Assembly: GCA_026315105.1 (NCBI GenBank)
Contig: CM048748.1
Span: 481,023,150-481,087,149, forward strand
Origin: Locusta migratoria
Taxonomy: Eukaryota > Arthropoda > Insecta > Orthoptera > Acrididae
DNA: 64,000 nt
Reading direction: 5' to 3'
A model generated the notes under the pieces. It was not told the origin of the DNA. It did not search any database and saw nothing but the letters and a program-made list of their open reading frames with translations. This document shows positions 21,830 to 33,265 of this stretch, piece after piece. Position numbers and translations under genes: made by a program. How positions within the stretch are numbered: the stretch's first letter is position 1; the number at the start of each line of letters is the position of its first letter.

Positions 21830-22190
21830 CTCTGAGGGTAGTAGGAGTTAATTTATATGAGTTTTCGAACTTACTGTACTTTTTGGCCCATACTAGTCGG
21901 CTTTGTTTCATAAGTGGGGCAAGTTTCTGTTTCTGTGCTGGACGTCAGCACCGCAGCCTTATTTCATTGATCCTTCGGCGTAGCACACTCCATACTCCTA
22001 CAAGTTCTATATCATCCATATTGGTTTCCTGCGGTTTTTCCACCATCAGTTGTCTCATTATTTTCTCTGTCTGTTGTAGGGGATGTAATACTGCTCCGAC
22101 CGCACTTACATTTCTACTGGCTTTCGAGACTTTCATTGTTCTTCAGTTTTCCGAACGGTGGACTATGCGAGCAATAGCTCGTTCACTATA
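21830..22190 (-). pseudogene. Tc1-like transposase, N-terminal DNA-binding remnant
   Basis: The minus strand reads KASRNVSAVGAVLHPLQQ and then GVWSVLRRRINEIRLRC. A stop follows, then RPAQKQKLAPLMKQSRLVWAKKYSKF, which has the order and spacing of the second helix-turn-helix and its linker in Tc1 transposases (arginine-rich helix, RPA-K-L, RL-WAKKY). The catalytic domain is missing. The plus-strand 164-residue frame at 21757-22251 overlaps it and is a shadow. Confidence 0.5.
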
Positions 22191-23405
22191 TTCACAGTGT
22201 GACAAAAGCCGTTTTTCCTCGTGTGAATTCAATACCTTTAATGACATATGAAAACAATCGACAGTGAAATCATATCGAGAAATGAGAATGTCTTAAATAG
22301 TGTAAATGTGCACTACTTAACATACAAATGTATTAAATTCCGTAAAGTTGTATAATAAATAAAAAAGTCACTGATATTCTGGATATGACACTGCACTTAA
22401 CAAAATTGTAGATCAGACGGCCACAGCTATTCAATATTTTTACAATCATTGAAGTAACAGTCAACGAATTCAGTTGAATGGACATTAATTGTGGTGAAAC
22501 AAACAATGTGATTGATTGAAATTACTGTCTAGTTCAAAGTTCCTCCAGTCGGAGCGTTCAACGTCTCGACCGAACCGTTCCCAGTCGCCAAACTGCCACA
22601 GCAACTGGTCAATTCAATCCCATTCCCTTTCTTGGCCCCAGGGGAGGTTCTAGAAATCGATCAAGGTGGTGGGAGGGGGGCATGGAAATATCTCTCAACA
22701 AAAACCGAGTTGCGGTTCTCCCCAAACAAAGCAACAAATTAGTAAAACTTGGTGTTGCTTGGATTCTGATAACTAATTTAGGGTACAGATTTTTTCATAC
22801 ATAACATAATATGCATATAAAAACTTGATTTTGACATCTATAACAAAAACACTGCATATTTTCGTTTTGTGCCCAATTTGTTATGCTGATTCGTCTCTGT
22901 TCGTTTTACGGAATATGTCAATGATATTTTCAATGACTATATCTCTTTCTTTATACATATTTGCAAGAGTCAAACCCTTTAGTCTCACCTGTTCCAATGT
23001 ACTACGTAAATAAGTCTTTATTTTTCTCAGAGCTATGAAGCTAAGTTAAGAAGTACAGAAATGGTGCATATATTTAAAGTAAAACGTGTTCATTTGGGGA
23101 AACCTCCTTATCACAGTTCGTTAAAACTTCAGTCGCTGTTTCAGGTCTATTACTTTTATTAGCACATTTTCTTCCACAGTTCATCGAAAATACGTATTGT
23201 CACTTTTAGTAAATAAACAGAACAGTAAAGTGATATTTTTCAGTAAAAATTAACCAAACAAACCATGTTTGTGTATTTAAAAAATCAGGGTGTGGCTGCG
23301 TAGTGTTAAATAAGACAATAAGTCGACGATGAACAACGAAAGAAAAAGAACAAATGTCCGCAACGGACCGAATAACCGGAAGAAGAAGAAATAGCTTGCT
23401 ATGGT
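22191..23405. other. no gene seen
   Basis: AT-rich. A G-rich patch (GGTGGTGGGAGGGGGGCATG) lies near 22667. Nothing recognised. Confidence 0.5.
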
Positions 23406-23568
23406 GTAAATGTTCAAATGTCTGTAAAGCTTATGAAACTTAACTGCGGGGTCATCAGTCCCTAATCTTACAAACTACTTATGAAGTAACTTATACTAAA
23501 TACAACACAAACATCCATGCCCCAGGGAGGATTCGAACCTCCGACCGCTCGGCTAGTCCCGTGCGGCA
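23406..23568 (-). repeat. SINE-1 copy with internally deleted head
   Basis: Tail AAATGTTCAAATGTCTGTAA, body TAACTGCGGGGTCATCAGTC, B box GAGGATTCGAACCTCC followed directly by GACCGCTCGGCTAG. The variable arm between the boxes is deleted. Confidence 0.85.
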
Positions 23569-24329
23569 CTGCGGTGAAGTTCGTGGTTTCAACCACATCG
23601 TTTGCAATTATTTTAATTTCTAAATCGAAATTACTTTGTTATTTTTATTAACTTAATTCAACAGTTTAAATTCTAATACCTTTTACGTTTGTTTTGTTTG
23701 AGTTTGCTCATAGGATAGAGATAAGCATTATTCGCGGTGAACGAAGACACCACGATTTTAGTTCTGCTTGAAATAGAAATGATAGACCAGCGTTTCGTCT
23801 GATGTATAGTACACCGCGTGTGGTTATGTTACAACGTAGGATTGAATTGAAAACTACAAAACACGTATTCTGCTGCAGACTAGTCAGCTGTCGGCATAGT
23901 TGTCGACATCGCCGCTGTTAACTCTCGGTGGCCTGCTACGGCACTGCCCGTCATTATAAAGTAATAGTAACAGCATTTGAGAAGTGACGCCCCGTTTTCT
24001 GTGTCGCCTTCTACCAACAAGTAATTTTAATCGGAGTGTAAGTTATTACTCAACAATACGACACACGACTCATTGTTTAATGTATTGTGCGTAGAAACCA
24101 AACTTTAAAAAATTCTGAGCAGCATCCTGAGTATATTAATTGTGCACTGCACTGTATAGTCCGTGTGTGTCCGTATGTTCTTTAGAGCACCGGGTAAAAT
24201 CCATCTAATACTGATGGGTGTGCTTTGCAACACGTTTGTCTTAATGTAGCAGTATAGACGAGTGTGGATAATTGGAACATCGAGAGGCCGGTCACGTCTG
24301 CGAGGATAACTTTGGAGCACAGGTAGAGC
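23569..24329. other. no gene seen
   Basis: AT-rich; no motif recognised. Confidence 0.5.
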
Positions 24330-25040
24330 ACGGCAGCCGAGCTATCTGCCGGCCGACATATATATAGGCGGCACTCGGTGATGCATTACCGCCCCTCGCG
24401 CCGTAGTTTTATGAACTTGTCTCGCATGGGAAGCGGCCGGGGCGTTGCATCTGGAGTTCCATCTCATATCGGGCCCGCCCTCGCCGCCCAACTTGGCAAC
24501 TTCTAGAAATGAGTTTTATGTGTACGTCTCTGGCGGGGGACACACGGCCGCCACTAAAAAGTTGGCCCGCCGTTAAAGCCAGCCGACACCTGGCCGTTCG
24601 CACCGCCTCCGTCCATCCGTCAGGCGCGCTTTTATTAGAAACGCCCCTCCGGCTGTCGGCTGTCGTTCGCTCCCCCGCCAATAGACTCCCTTTAATTCGG
24701 AGCCGCATAATTAGGTCATTTGGAGGCGCCGCGGCGGCTGCCGCTGCTCTGCCACACACCAGCCGGGGCACAAGCAATTTTTTCTTTTTCCTTCTCCTCG
24801 GAGGTTGGCCGCTTCCTGCAGACAGCTACTTTCACGGAGCTCGGGCCAACCACGAAAATTTAATGAGGGCGAGGGCGCGCTTCCATTAATAAGCAGGTCA
24901 TCCATCACTCGAGATAGCGACGTTCGCGCCGTCCAGAATGGGCCGCGCGGAAGCTCGTTTGGCGGACCAGCCAGCTCTCTGTTCTTCGTAGGGGAACGGT
25001 TTGCAGCCGAATGTCCTCCATTATGTAAGTTCCCGGCAGG
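24330..25040. other. largest GC-rich, apparently non-repetitive island
   Basis: About 700 bp of CpG-rich sequence with embedded homeodomain or posterior-Hox type words: CTTTTATTAG, TTTAATTCGG, CATAATTAGGTC, AAATTTAATGAG and CCATTAATAAG. No repeat match within the window. The multiple overlapping frames (24409-25044) on both strands show no domain. Behaves like conserved regulatory DNA or a CpG island, but no gene is identified beside it. Confidence 0.45.
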
Positions 25041-26029
25041 TTGAAATTATGTACCTGGACTCACGTAATTAAAAAATAACTGTCCGAAGCAGTGCTTCCT
25101 GAACTGTGCACCCTGCACCGCAATCTACTGGTGGGTCGCGGCGAGCATTGGAGTGTCTCGCCGGACAACTTTAAAATATCGCAGTAGAGTAAATGACTTA
25201 CCCACTGAACAAACCGTACTGCGTGTTTTGAGGCCTGCTTATTTTTAAGGTTTTTTCAAATGTCTCGGACAAAAAGTAATACAACTATAAAAGTATTAAA
25301 AATATAAAAAAGAATAATATAATGTATATTTTTAGAATAATAGAAAATTGAATATCTTAAAATAACATATAATGTTTTATATGGGATTATTTAATTTCTA
25401 TTTTTATAGTTTTTTGTCCAAATTATTTGCCAAAGAGGGTCCAAAAAGAGGACAGTGCGCTGATTGCTTTTACTTTTCCGTCGTTTTGGAAGACTTTTCA
25501 AACAAATTCAATTACGATCACAAGTCATATATTTGGGGGACGCGTTCTGAAATAACGAAAAAATTGTCACAATAATCATGAACCATGACTATTATCTATG
25601 ATTTATGATTGTTCCATTCTTTTATAAAACGATATTTTCCCTAGGTGAAAATCAACTGCAAATCTTCCTTCGATCGTCCATTTATTGACTTACAGCAAAA
25701 GAATGTGACACTAGAGCCGTATGAAAAATTAGTCCGATTTTTAATTGCGAACCACTTTTACTTGAATTTTTTTTTTAATCCCACGGATATGATGGGGACC
25801 AGGCCTGGCGTCGCCCTCTACAGACTGAGGCGGCCAGCGGACACACGGGCCCCGCTGAACACGGGACGACTCGCGCACATCGCCTGTATCTCTCCACGTG
25901 TCTGTCAAACGGCGCGCTGGAGAATGTTCTCCTCTATAAATCCATTGATACCATTTACGTCTCTGTTGAACGGTTATGTCATTATTAGCATTTACTTTTC
26001 GAGAAGTCAAGAGGCCATCGCCAACGCCA
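25041..26029. other. no gene seen; possible hAT-type terminus at 25087-25145
   Basis: GCAGTGCTTCCTGAACTGTG and CTGGTGGGTCGCGGCGAG resemble the start of hAT elements, but no matching end was found. The rest is AT-rich with a short GC patch at 25795-25920. Confidence 0.35.
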
Positions 26030-26042
26030 CACTTTTACTGCT

Positions 26043-26217
26043 CAAATGTTCAAATGTTTGTTGAGCTTAAGGGACTCAACTTACAAACTACCTACGAACT
26101 ACCTTATACTAAAGACAGGACAAACATCCATGCCCGAGGGGGGATTCGAACCCCCGACCGTAGGGGCCGTACAGACTGTGACTGGTGCGCCGCAGACCGC
26201 TCGGCCACTGCGGCCGG
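26043..26217 (-). repeat. SINE-1 copy with 13-bp target duplication (one mismatch)
   Basis: CACTTTTACTGCT at 26030-26042 and CACTTTTAGTGCT at 26218-26230. Head complete (GCCGGCCGCAGTGGCCGAGC in reverse). The body lacks the usual GGGGTCATCAGTCCC segment. Confidence 0.93.
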
Positions 26218-26230
26218 CACTTTTAGTGCT

Positions 26231-26899
26231 ACTAACTAACCTAAACTGGGCCGAAATATGAAAGTCTTATGTCAAGAGCAAAATTTTATCATCGGAGTGA
26301 CAATGTACGAAACAGTAAAGCAATGTGGCTAATAAAGTCCTCAGGGCGATACGAGAAAAACGCAGCCGTAACATTCCGACATGACAGCGCCGCGTCTTCT
26401 GCTACTTTCGAAAAGCGTCTTATCAGTAACCTACCACGTGCTTAATTCTCCGTCTGACTGCTACATGTTAACGTATGTGTACGTCCTTATAGTGACGGTT
26501 TATTTAATACTATTTATCTCTGTGTCGACGCTTCGATTATGATTGGATCGTCTATACTGAGTGACGAGTGAGTGTATCCGGTGTTTACAGACGTACTGGG
26601 TTCCACAACTACTTGGTTACTATGCGAATGTGTATTTTCTGGCCATACAAACTACCTTTGCGCAGTAAACGAAGTACCCCTAAAATTAAAAAATATAGGA
26701 CATATCTCAGTGCGTTGAACATTTTATTTGTGTCAAGTTAATCATCATAGTAAACATGTATATTTGTATACTTTTTATGAATATTTCAAATTTTAATAAC
26801 TACGGTTTCGATTTACATATAATTTTGTATTACAGATTATATATATAAAGACTGGCTACCACTGCTCGAACCACCAAAGAAGACGAAGTGAAAGCAACA
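26231..26899. other. no gene seen
   Basis: AT-rich; nothing recognised. Confidence 0.5.
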
Positions 26900-27575
26900 G
26901 AATGCAATCCAAGAACAGCTGCCAGCATGCGAAACTTAGAAGTAGAAGTTCCTGGAGTAGTAAAACAACTTTAGTTACTAAACAAAAACAAATCTTCCTG
27001 GCCAGATTGTATACCAACTAGATTCCTCCCAGAGTATGCTGATGCAATAGCTCCGTACTCAGCGAAGGATCCGTACCCAAAGACTGGAAAGCTGCCCAAG
27101 TTACTCCAATATTCAAGAAAGGCAATAGAGTGAACCCCAAAATTACAGGCCAATCTCAATGACGTCGATTTGCAGTAGGATTTTGGAACATATACTTTGT
27201 TCGAACATTATGAACTACCTCGAAGAGAACGACACATTAATCAATAGTCACACGGATTCAGAAAGTATCGCTCTTGCGAAACACAGCTTGCCGTTTATTC
27301 ACATGAAGTGTCAAGTGCCATCGACAAGGGATCTCAAATCGATTCCATAATTCTGGATTTCCGAAAGGCTTTTGACACTGTACCCCACAAGCGGCTTCTA
27401 ATGAAATTTCGTGATTATGGAATATCTCCCCAACTGTGCGACGAATTCACGATTTCCTATCAGAAAGGACACAGTTCGTTGTAATTGACGGTAACTCATC
27501 GAGTAAAACAGAAATGGTATTTGGCGTTTCCCAGGGAAGCGTTATAAGTCCCCTACTCATCTTTGTGTTTATAAA

Positions 27576-28531
27576 GGGCTAGTCGACCCGGCAATGCTTC
27601 GCAATTGCTAATATGTAAGTACTCTTGCTTTGAACGTCAAATTTGCAAAATTTTATCGCAATATGATAAATGGTTTTGGTATTTAATAGAAAAATCTCTT
27701 TATTTTTTCAAATGCAAAATTTTATCGCAATCAGACGAACGATATTGATGTCCCATTGAAAAAAGATCTTTCAGTTTCTCGCGAATTTTCAAATTTTCCG
27801 GGTAACTTTCCCAAATTTTTAGTTCGTATGAATGCTCAACTTTCGTTGAACGTCAAAAATGATGAAAATTTTATCGCATTCGAATGAACGGTTCTCAACT
27901 TATAGTATTGAGTACATTTACAAACACATTGAAAGACGATCTTGGTTTGAATTTTGCGACTTTCCTGTTTAAGTGTCCCTTTCTCTCTCTCTCTCTCTCT
28001 CTCTTTTTTATTTTTTTTAACTGAAAACTTTTACAAGACCATAATGAACAAAACAAAAAATGAATTACCCGTCGTGCCAATAGTCAGTTATAGTGCTGAA
28101 GTCAATCAAAAACACATTGAAAAACGCACTTTCAGGTTTTCTCAATTTTCCGATTTTACTGTAGATTTTCCAAAAACTTCATTTCATACAAACCTCGTCC
28201 TGTCAACCCGTACTCAAGTGATGCTCTTACAACCATGTGGCAATTTATTTTTATTCATAGAAAAAAAACGCTTTCGGTTTTTCCTAAATTTTCCTACTTT
28301 CCGAACGACTTTTCCAATTTTTTTTTTTCTAGTGCAAGCCTTCCTCTTGCTTTCAACATGAAATGTACAAAATTTTGTCGCAGTTGGACGAATGGTATTG
28401 ATAGATCACTGTAAAAAGCTGTTTCAGTTTTCCCAATTTTTCTCATTTCCGGACAATTTTTCTATATTTTATCACCGTTTAAACCTTCCCTGCCAAATCG
28501 GTTCAGCCGTTCTTAAGTTTTAGCGAGACAA
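27576..28531 (+). repeat. modular protein-free repeat inserted in the CR1/Jockey LINE
   Basis: It interrupts the LINE between the QGS...LLIFVFI block and the FADD block, so the boundaries are good to a few bases. It starts GGGCTAGTCGACCCGGCAAT and GCTTCGCAATTGC and ends AAATCGGTTCAGCCGTTCTT and AAGTTTTAGCGAG. Inside are three to four loosely repeated units with AAAATTTTATCGCA, a GA-GAA-GG-ATTGAT core and TTTCCC-ATTTT words. A CT microsatellite lies at 27981-28004. No ORF of note. Class unknown; the start phrase CCCGGCAATGCTTCGC recalls CCCGTGCTTCGCAACGG in the element at 49462-52095. Confidence 0.8.
27981..28004 (+). repeat. (CT)n microsatellite
   Basis: Twelve CT units without interruption, inside the modular repeat. 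Confidence 0.95.
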
Positions 28532-28955
28532 GACAACCTGAGTAGCTGCCTTAGACTGTTCGCGGGTGATGGTGTCGTTTATCGGTTAGTGAAGTCAACA
28601 GAGGATCAAAAGCAACTGCAAAGCGATTTAGACAAAATTTCTACTTGCTGCGAAAACTGGCAATTAACACTAAATAAAGAAAAGTGTGAAGGAGTACACA
28701 TGATCATCTCTTTCCGAAGTTTCAATCACCGACTTTTATTTCTGAATGTGAAAATATTTTGTTAGCACCACATACTTAGGGAGACATGACCATCTTAATA
28801 AAATAAGAGAAATCAGATCTAAAACGGAACGATTTAAGTGTTTTTTCTTCCCGCGTGCTATTAGAGATTGAAAGTGGTTAATGAACGCTCTGCCAGTTAC
28901 TTAAATGTGATTTGCAGCGTATCTATGTAGATGTAGACATACCGTGACAGCTCCA

Positions 28956-29993
28956 CTTCCTTAACATAAAGTAAAAGAAGAAACGGGAGATCAGGTTGTC
29001 AAAAGCGTTATTCAGTAGTTTTCTACAAATGGTCTCACTATGTTTCAGAAACACGAATCATACTCAGTTTTACATGTGTAGATGCATTACACCAGTAATA
29101 TGTTGACAAAATAAAAATTTAAAGTGGAACCTTTTCGTCACAAAATAATAGTAATAGGAATAATAGAAACACCTCAGTTCAGCCTCATTTGATGTTCAAA
29201 TCTTTGCAAATAATGGGGGGAGGGGGGGGGGCTGAGATAAATCAGTAAGTTGACGTATTTTTGAGTGTTTTCGTTATTCAGCAATATCGTATGAAATAAT
29301 GTTCTGGGTTAATTCATCTGTCTGACGGGAAGTATTTATTAGTTATGGAACGTGCTGTAAAATATTAGTGCTTTTCAGTGATCGTCTAAAAATATCTGTT
29401 AAGGAGTTACGCTTTTCCAATGCCTCTTCAGACTATACTTGTTACCTCATTAAGTTTGTAGTAAAGAAACTCCCTGCAGTTCACAGAAAACAAGTATGTA
29501 CATATTTGAAACACAAGAAGGAAACTTATCTCCCTGATAGCTGCATTCGCGTGAGAGCGCTTGCTTGTAGATCACGTGAAGGGTGCGTTCACACTGCGCG
29601 CCGGGCCGAGCCGAGACGAAGAAGAGCGGGAAAATCAACTTTTCCGATTCTCAAATAGCAGAAAATTTTGACTATATATAAGACCACGCCACATCGTCTT
29701 ATCAAATTATTTTTTTCTTAAAAGCTTTGCCTTGCCTGTAAACAATAAAAAGTCTACTTTTCATAACGCGTGACTTTTTAGTATTGTAACGCTCCTCACT
29801 CGAATTTGATGAAAGTATGCGGTTAACAAATCTTTCGTATAAAACATTCACCTTTTCGAAATTCGTAATAGTCGTTTTTAAATGATGCTTTTTGTCAAGT
29901 ATGCGCACTTAATTTACAAATCGTGTATTAAAACAGTGCGATAGCGGGCATCTTACTGTTCTAAGTATTTTAGACCTTACATGAACCACAGAC
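28956..29993. other. no gene seen
   Basis: AT-rich, with a G-rich run at 29213-29231. GTTCACACTGCGCGCCGGGCC at 29588-29608 looks like the end of the short GC-rich MITE type seen near 35.3 kb. Confidence 0.45.
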
Positions 29994-30186
29994 ATTGCCG
30001 AGGTGGGGTGGCTTGCGTGCCTCTACGATACAGATAGCCTTACCGTAGGTGAAACCACAGCGGAGGGGTATCTGTGGAGAGGCCAGACAAACGTGTGGTT
30101 CCTGAAGAGGGGCAGCAGCCTTTTCAGTAGTAACAGGGGCAACAGTCTGGATGATTGACTGAGCTGGCCTTGTAACATCAGCTAAT

Positions 30187-31188
30187 GTGGCTTTGCCACA
30201 CAGCTACTGCGAACGGCTGAAAGCAAGGGGAAACTACAGCCGTTACCTTTCCCGAGGACATGCAGCTCTACTGTATGAACATATGATGATGGCATCCTCT
30301 CGGGTAAAATATTCCGGAGGTAAAATAGTCCCCCATTCGGATCCTCGGGCGGGGACTACTCAGGAGGATGTGATCATCAGGAAAGACAATACTGGCATTC
30401 TACGGGTCGGAGCGTGGCATGTTAGATCCCTTAACCGAGTAGGAAAATTACAAAATTTAAAAAGGGAAATGGATAGGTTGAAGTTAGATATAGTGGGGAT
30501 TAGTGAAGTTCGGTGGCAGGATGAACAGGATTTCTGGTCAGGTGAGTACAGGATTATAAATACAAAATCAATTGGGGGTATCACAGGAGTAGGATTGATA
30601 ATGAATAAGAAAATAGGAATGCGGGTTAACTACTATGACCAGCACAGTGATCGAATTATAATTGTCAAGATAGATACGAAGCCAACTCCGACAACAGTAG
30701 TACAGGTTTATATGCCAACTAGCTCTGCCGATGATGAGGAACTCGAAGAAATATATGAGGAGCTAAAGGAAATTATTCAGACAATTAAGGGAGAGGAAAA
30801 CGTAATTGTTATGGGAGTCTGGAATTCGGTAGTAGGACAAGGAAGGGAAGGGAGGATAATAGGTGAATATGGTCTGGGCAAAAGGAATGAAAGAGGAAGC
30901 CGCCTGGTAGAATATTACACAGAAAATAATTTAGTTATAACAAATACCTGGTTCAAGAATCACAAAAGAAGGTTGTATACTTGGAAGAGACCAGGAGACA
31001 CCGGAAGATACCAGATAGATTTTATAATGATAAGACATAGATTTCGGAACCGGGTTCTACAGTGTAAGACATACCCAGGGGCAGATATAGACTCTGACCA
31101 TAACTTGTTGGTTATGAACTGTAGGCTGAAACTAAAGAAACTACAAAAAGGTAGGAAAATAAGGAGATGGGACCTGGATAAATTGTAG
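30187..31188 (+). pseudogene. RTE-type LINE AP-endonuclease domain
   Basis: Frame of 333 residues. After a low-complexity N-terminus the endonuclease domain starts about residue 72: LRVGAWHVRSLNRVGKL, DIVGISEVRW (catalytic Glu 107), GVGLIMNKKIG, VVQVYMPTSS (about 172-180), VIVMGVWNSVVG (207-217), NERGSRLVEYYTENNLVI, LYTWKRPG, QIDFIMI and GADIDSDHNLLVM (His and Asp near 303-305). The conserved motif is normally GDWN/GDFN; here the Asp at position 211 is Val, so cleavage activity should be lost. The domain nicks target DNA for reverse transcription. TAG at 31186 breaks the polyprotein; the related copy at 13743-16436 has a sense codon there. The GTG start is nominal: the upstream limit is uncertain. 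Confidence 0.92.
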
Positions 31189-33242
31189 GAACCTGAGGTT
31201 CTTAAGAATTTCAGAGGGAGCTTTAGGCAACAATTAACAGAAACAGGGGAAAATAAAACAGTAGAAGAGGAATGGGTAAAATTGAGAGATGAAATAGTGA
31301 AGGTAGCAGAGGACAAAATAGGTAGGAAGGAAAGACCTACAAAAAATCCTTGGGTATCACAGGAGATACTTAATTTAATCGATGAAAGGAGAAAATATAA
31401 AAATGCAGTAAATGAAACAGGTAAAATGGAGTACAGACGACTAAGAAATGAGATTGACAGGAAGTGCAAAATGGCTAAGCAGGAGTGGCTAGAAGGCAAA
31501 TGCAAGGATGTAGAAGAATGTATAAATAGGGGAAAAATAGATACAGCCTACAGGAAAATAAAAGAAACCTTTGGAGATAAGAAAAACAGCTAGTTCTATG
31601 AATGTCAAGGGCACCGATGGAAACCAGTTTTCAGCAAAGAAGGGAAAGCTGAAAGGGGGAAGGAGTATATAGAGGGGCTCTACAAAGGAAATGAACTTCG
31701 AGACAATATTGTAGGAAGGGAAGAGGATGTAGATGAAGATGAAATAGGAGATACTGTACTGAGAGAAGAATTTGACAGAGCCCTGAAAGACCAATGTCGA
31801 AACAAGGCCCTGGAGTAGATGATATTCCCTCAGAGCTACTGAAGTCTCTGGGAGAACCAGCCATGACAAAATTGTTTCACCTGGTGTGTAAGATGTATGA
31901 GACAGGTGAAATACCCTCAGACTTTAAGAAAAATGGTATAATACCCATCCCTAAGAAAGCAGGTGCAGACAGGTGTGAAAACTACAGAACCCTCAGTTTA
32001 ATAAGTCATGGTTGCAAAATATTAACGCGAATTATATACAGAAGGATGGAGAAGCTGATAGAAGCCGACCTCGGGGAAGATCAGTTTGGGTTCAGGAGAA
32101 ATGTAGGAACACGGGAGGCAATACTCACTTTACGGTTAGAAGATAGATTAAGAAAAGGCAAACCTACATTTCTAGCTTTTGTAGATTTGGAGAAGGCTTT
32201 TGACTATGTTGATTGGAATAAACTCTTTCAAGTTCTGAAGCAAGCAGGAGTAAAATATAGGGAACGTAAGGTTATTTACAACTTGTACAAAAACCAGACA
32301 GTGGTTGTCAGAGTTGAAGGGCATGAAAGGGATGCAGTGGTTGGAAAGGGAGTAAGACAGGATTGTAGTCTTTCTCCATTGTTGTTCAATTTGTACATTG
32401 AGCAAGCTATAAAGGAAAGCAAGGAGAAATTTGGTGAAGGAATTAAAGTTCAGGATGAAGAATTAAAAACATTGCGTTTTGCCGACGACATAGTAATTCT
32501 GTCAGATACAGCAAAGGGCCTGGAAGAGCAATTAAACGGAATGGACAGTGTGCTGAAAGGTGCATATAAGATGAACATTAACAAGAGCCAACCTAGGGTA
32601 ATGGAGTGCAGTGTAACAAAATCAGGTGATGCTGAAGGAATTAGATTGGGAAACGAAGCAGTAAAGGAGGTAGATGAGTTTTATTACTTGGGCAGTAAGA
32701 TAACAAATGATGGTCGCAGTACAGAGGATATAAAATGCAGAATGGCAATGGGTAGAAAAGCGTTCTTGAAAAAGAGAAATTTGTTAACATCGAATATTGA
32801 TTTAAACCTAAGGAAGTCCTTTCTGAAGGCATTTGTATGGAGTGTTGCCTTGTATGGGAGTGAGACATGGACGATAAACAGTGCGGACAGGAAGAGGATT
32901 GAGGCTTTTGAAATATGGTGCTACAGAAGAATGCTGAAAATTAGGTGGGTGGATCGCGTAACTAATGAGGAGGTACTGAACAGAATTGGGGAGAAAAGGA
33001 ATTTCTGGCATATCTTAACTAAAAGAAGGGATAGATTGGTAGGACACATTCTTAGACATCAAGGAATTGTGAATTTAGCGTTGGAGGGAAGTGTATGGGG
33101 AAAAAATCGCAGGGGAAGACCAAGAGATGGATACAGTAAGCAGATTCAGACAGATGTAGGTTGTCGCTCTTATGTGGAAATGAAGAGGCTTGCTCAGGAT
33201 AGGGTATTGTGGAGAGCTGCATCAAACCAGTCTCCGGACTGA
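31189..33242 (+). pseudogene. RTE-type LINE linker and reverse transcriptase domain
   Basis: Linker at 31189-31593 reads NFRGSFRQQLTETGENKT and KKNPWVSQ-type blocks in frame with the endonuclease after its stop. A shift near 31590 and another near 31795 lead into a 482-residue frame. In that frame: GPGVDDIPSELLKSLG, an FKKNGIIPIPKK block, FLAFVDLEKAFDYVDW (catalytic Asp near 131), GVRQDCSLSPLLFNLY (about 187-201), and TLRFADDIVILSD with both catalytic Asp near 231-232. Thumb and C-terminal blocks include YYLGSKITNDGRSTEDIKCR, YGSETWTINSADRKR, MLKIRWVDRVTNEEVLNRIG, RLVGHILRHQGI and NRRGRPRDGYS. The stop lies just before the CAA tail. The RT active site is intact; only the linker lesions separate it from the endonuclease. 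It would act in the nucleus on the element's own RNA and possibly on SINE RNA. Confidence 0.93.
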
Positions 33243-33265
33243 AGACCACAACAACAACAACATAA

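Larger units (their letters stand above)
26900..28955 (+). mobile_element. CR1/Jockey-type LINE, 5'-truncated, split by a 956-bp insertion
   Basis: Reverse-transcriptase pieces in order: SSWPDCIPTRFLPEYADAI, WKAAQVTPIFKKGN, ILEHILCSNIMNYLEENDTL, an IILDFRKAFDTVPHKRLLMK block with the first catalytic Asp, and GVSQGSVISPLLIFVFI. After the insertion at 27576-28531 it continues LRLFAGDGVVYRLV, the FADD box with one Asp changed to Gly, then LQSDLDKISTCCENWQLTLN. Most of the downstream coding part is deleted. The 3' UTR is present from about 28778 (GACATGACCATCTTAATAAA) and ends in ATGTAGATGTAGAC. The same 3' end occurs at 58925-59395. Numerous frameshifts; dead. Confidence 0.85.
29994..33265 (+). 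mobile_element. full-length RTE-type LINE retrotransposon
   Basis: About 3.27 kb: a 5' leader starting ATTGCCGAGGTGGGGTGGCT, an endonuclease part (30187-31188), a linker, a reverse transcriptase part (31189-33242), a very short 3' UTR and a CCACAACAACAACAACA tail. This is the plan of an RTE-clade LINE: one polyprotein of AP-like endonuclease plus RT, no gag-like first ORF, and a short simple-repeat tail. It is the most intact of six family pieces in this window. It carries a stop at 31186, frameshifts near 31590 and 31795, and a substitution in an endonuclease catalytic motif. The element copies itself through RNA by target-primed reverse transcription. No convincing target duplication was found. 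Confidence 0.93.

Noticed and set aside
21757..22251. 164-residue plus-strand frame
   Set aside because: Shadow of a Tc1-like relic on the minus strand; no known motif in the plus-strand reading.
24409..25044. Overlapping open frames of 60-126 residues on both strands
   Set aside because: They sit in a GC-rich island where stops are rare, overlap on opposite strands, are Ala/Arg/Pro-rich and contain no domain.
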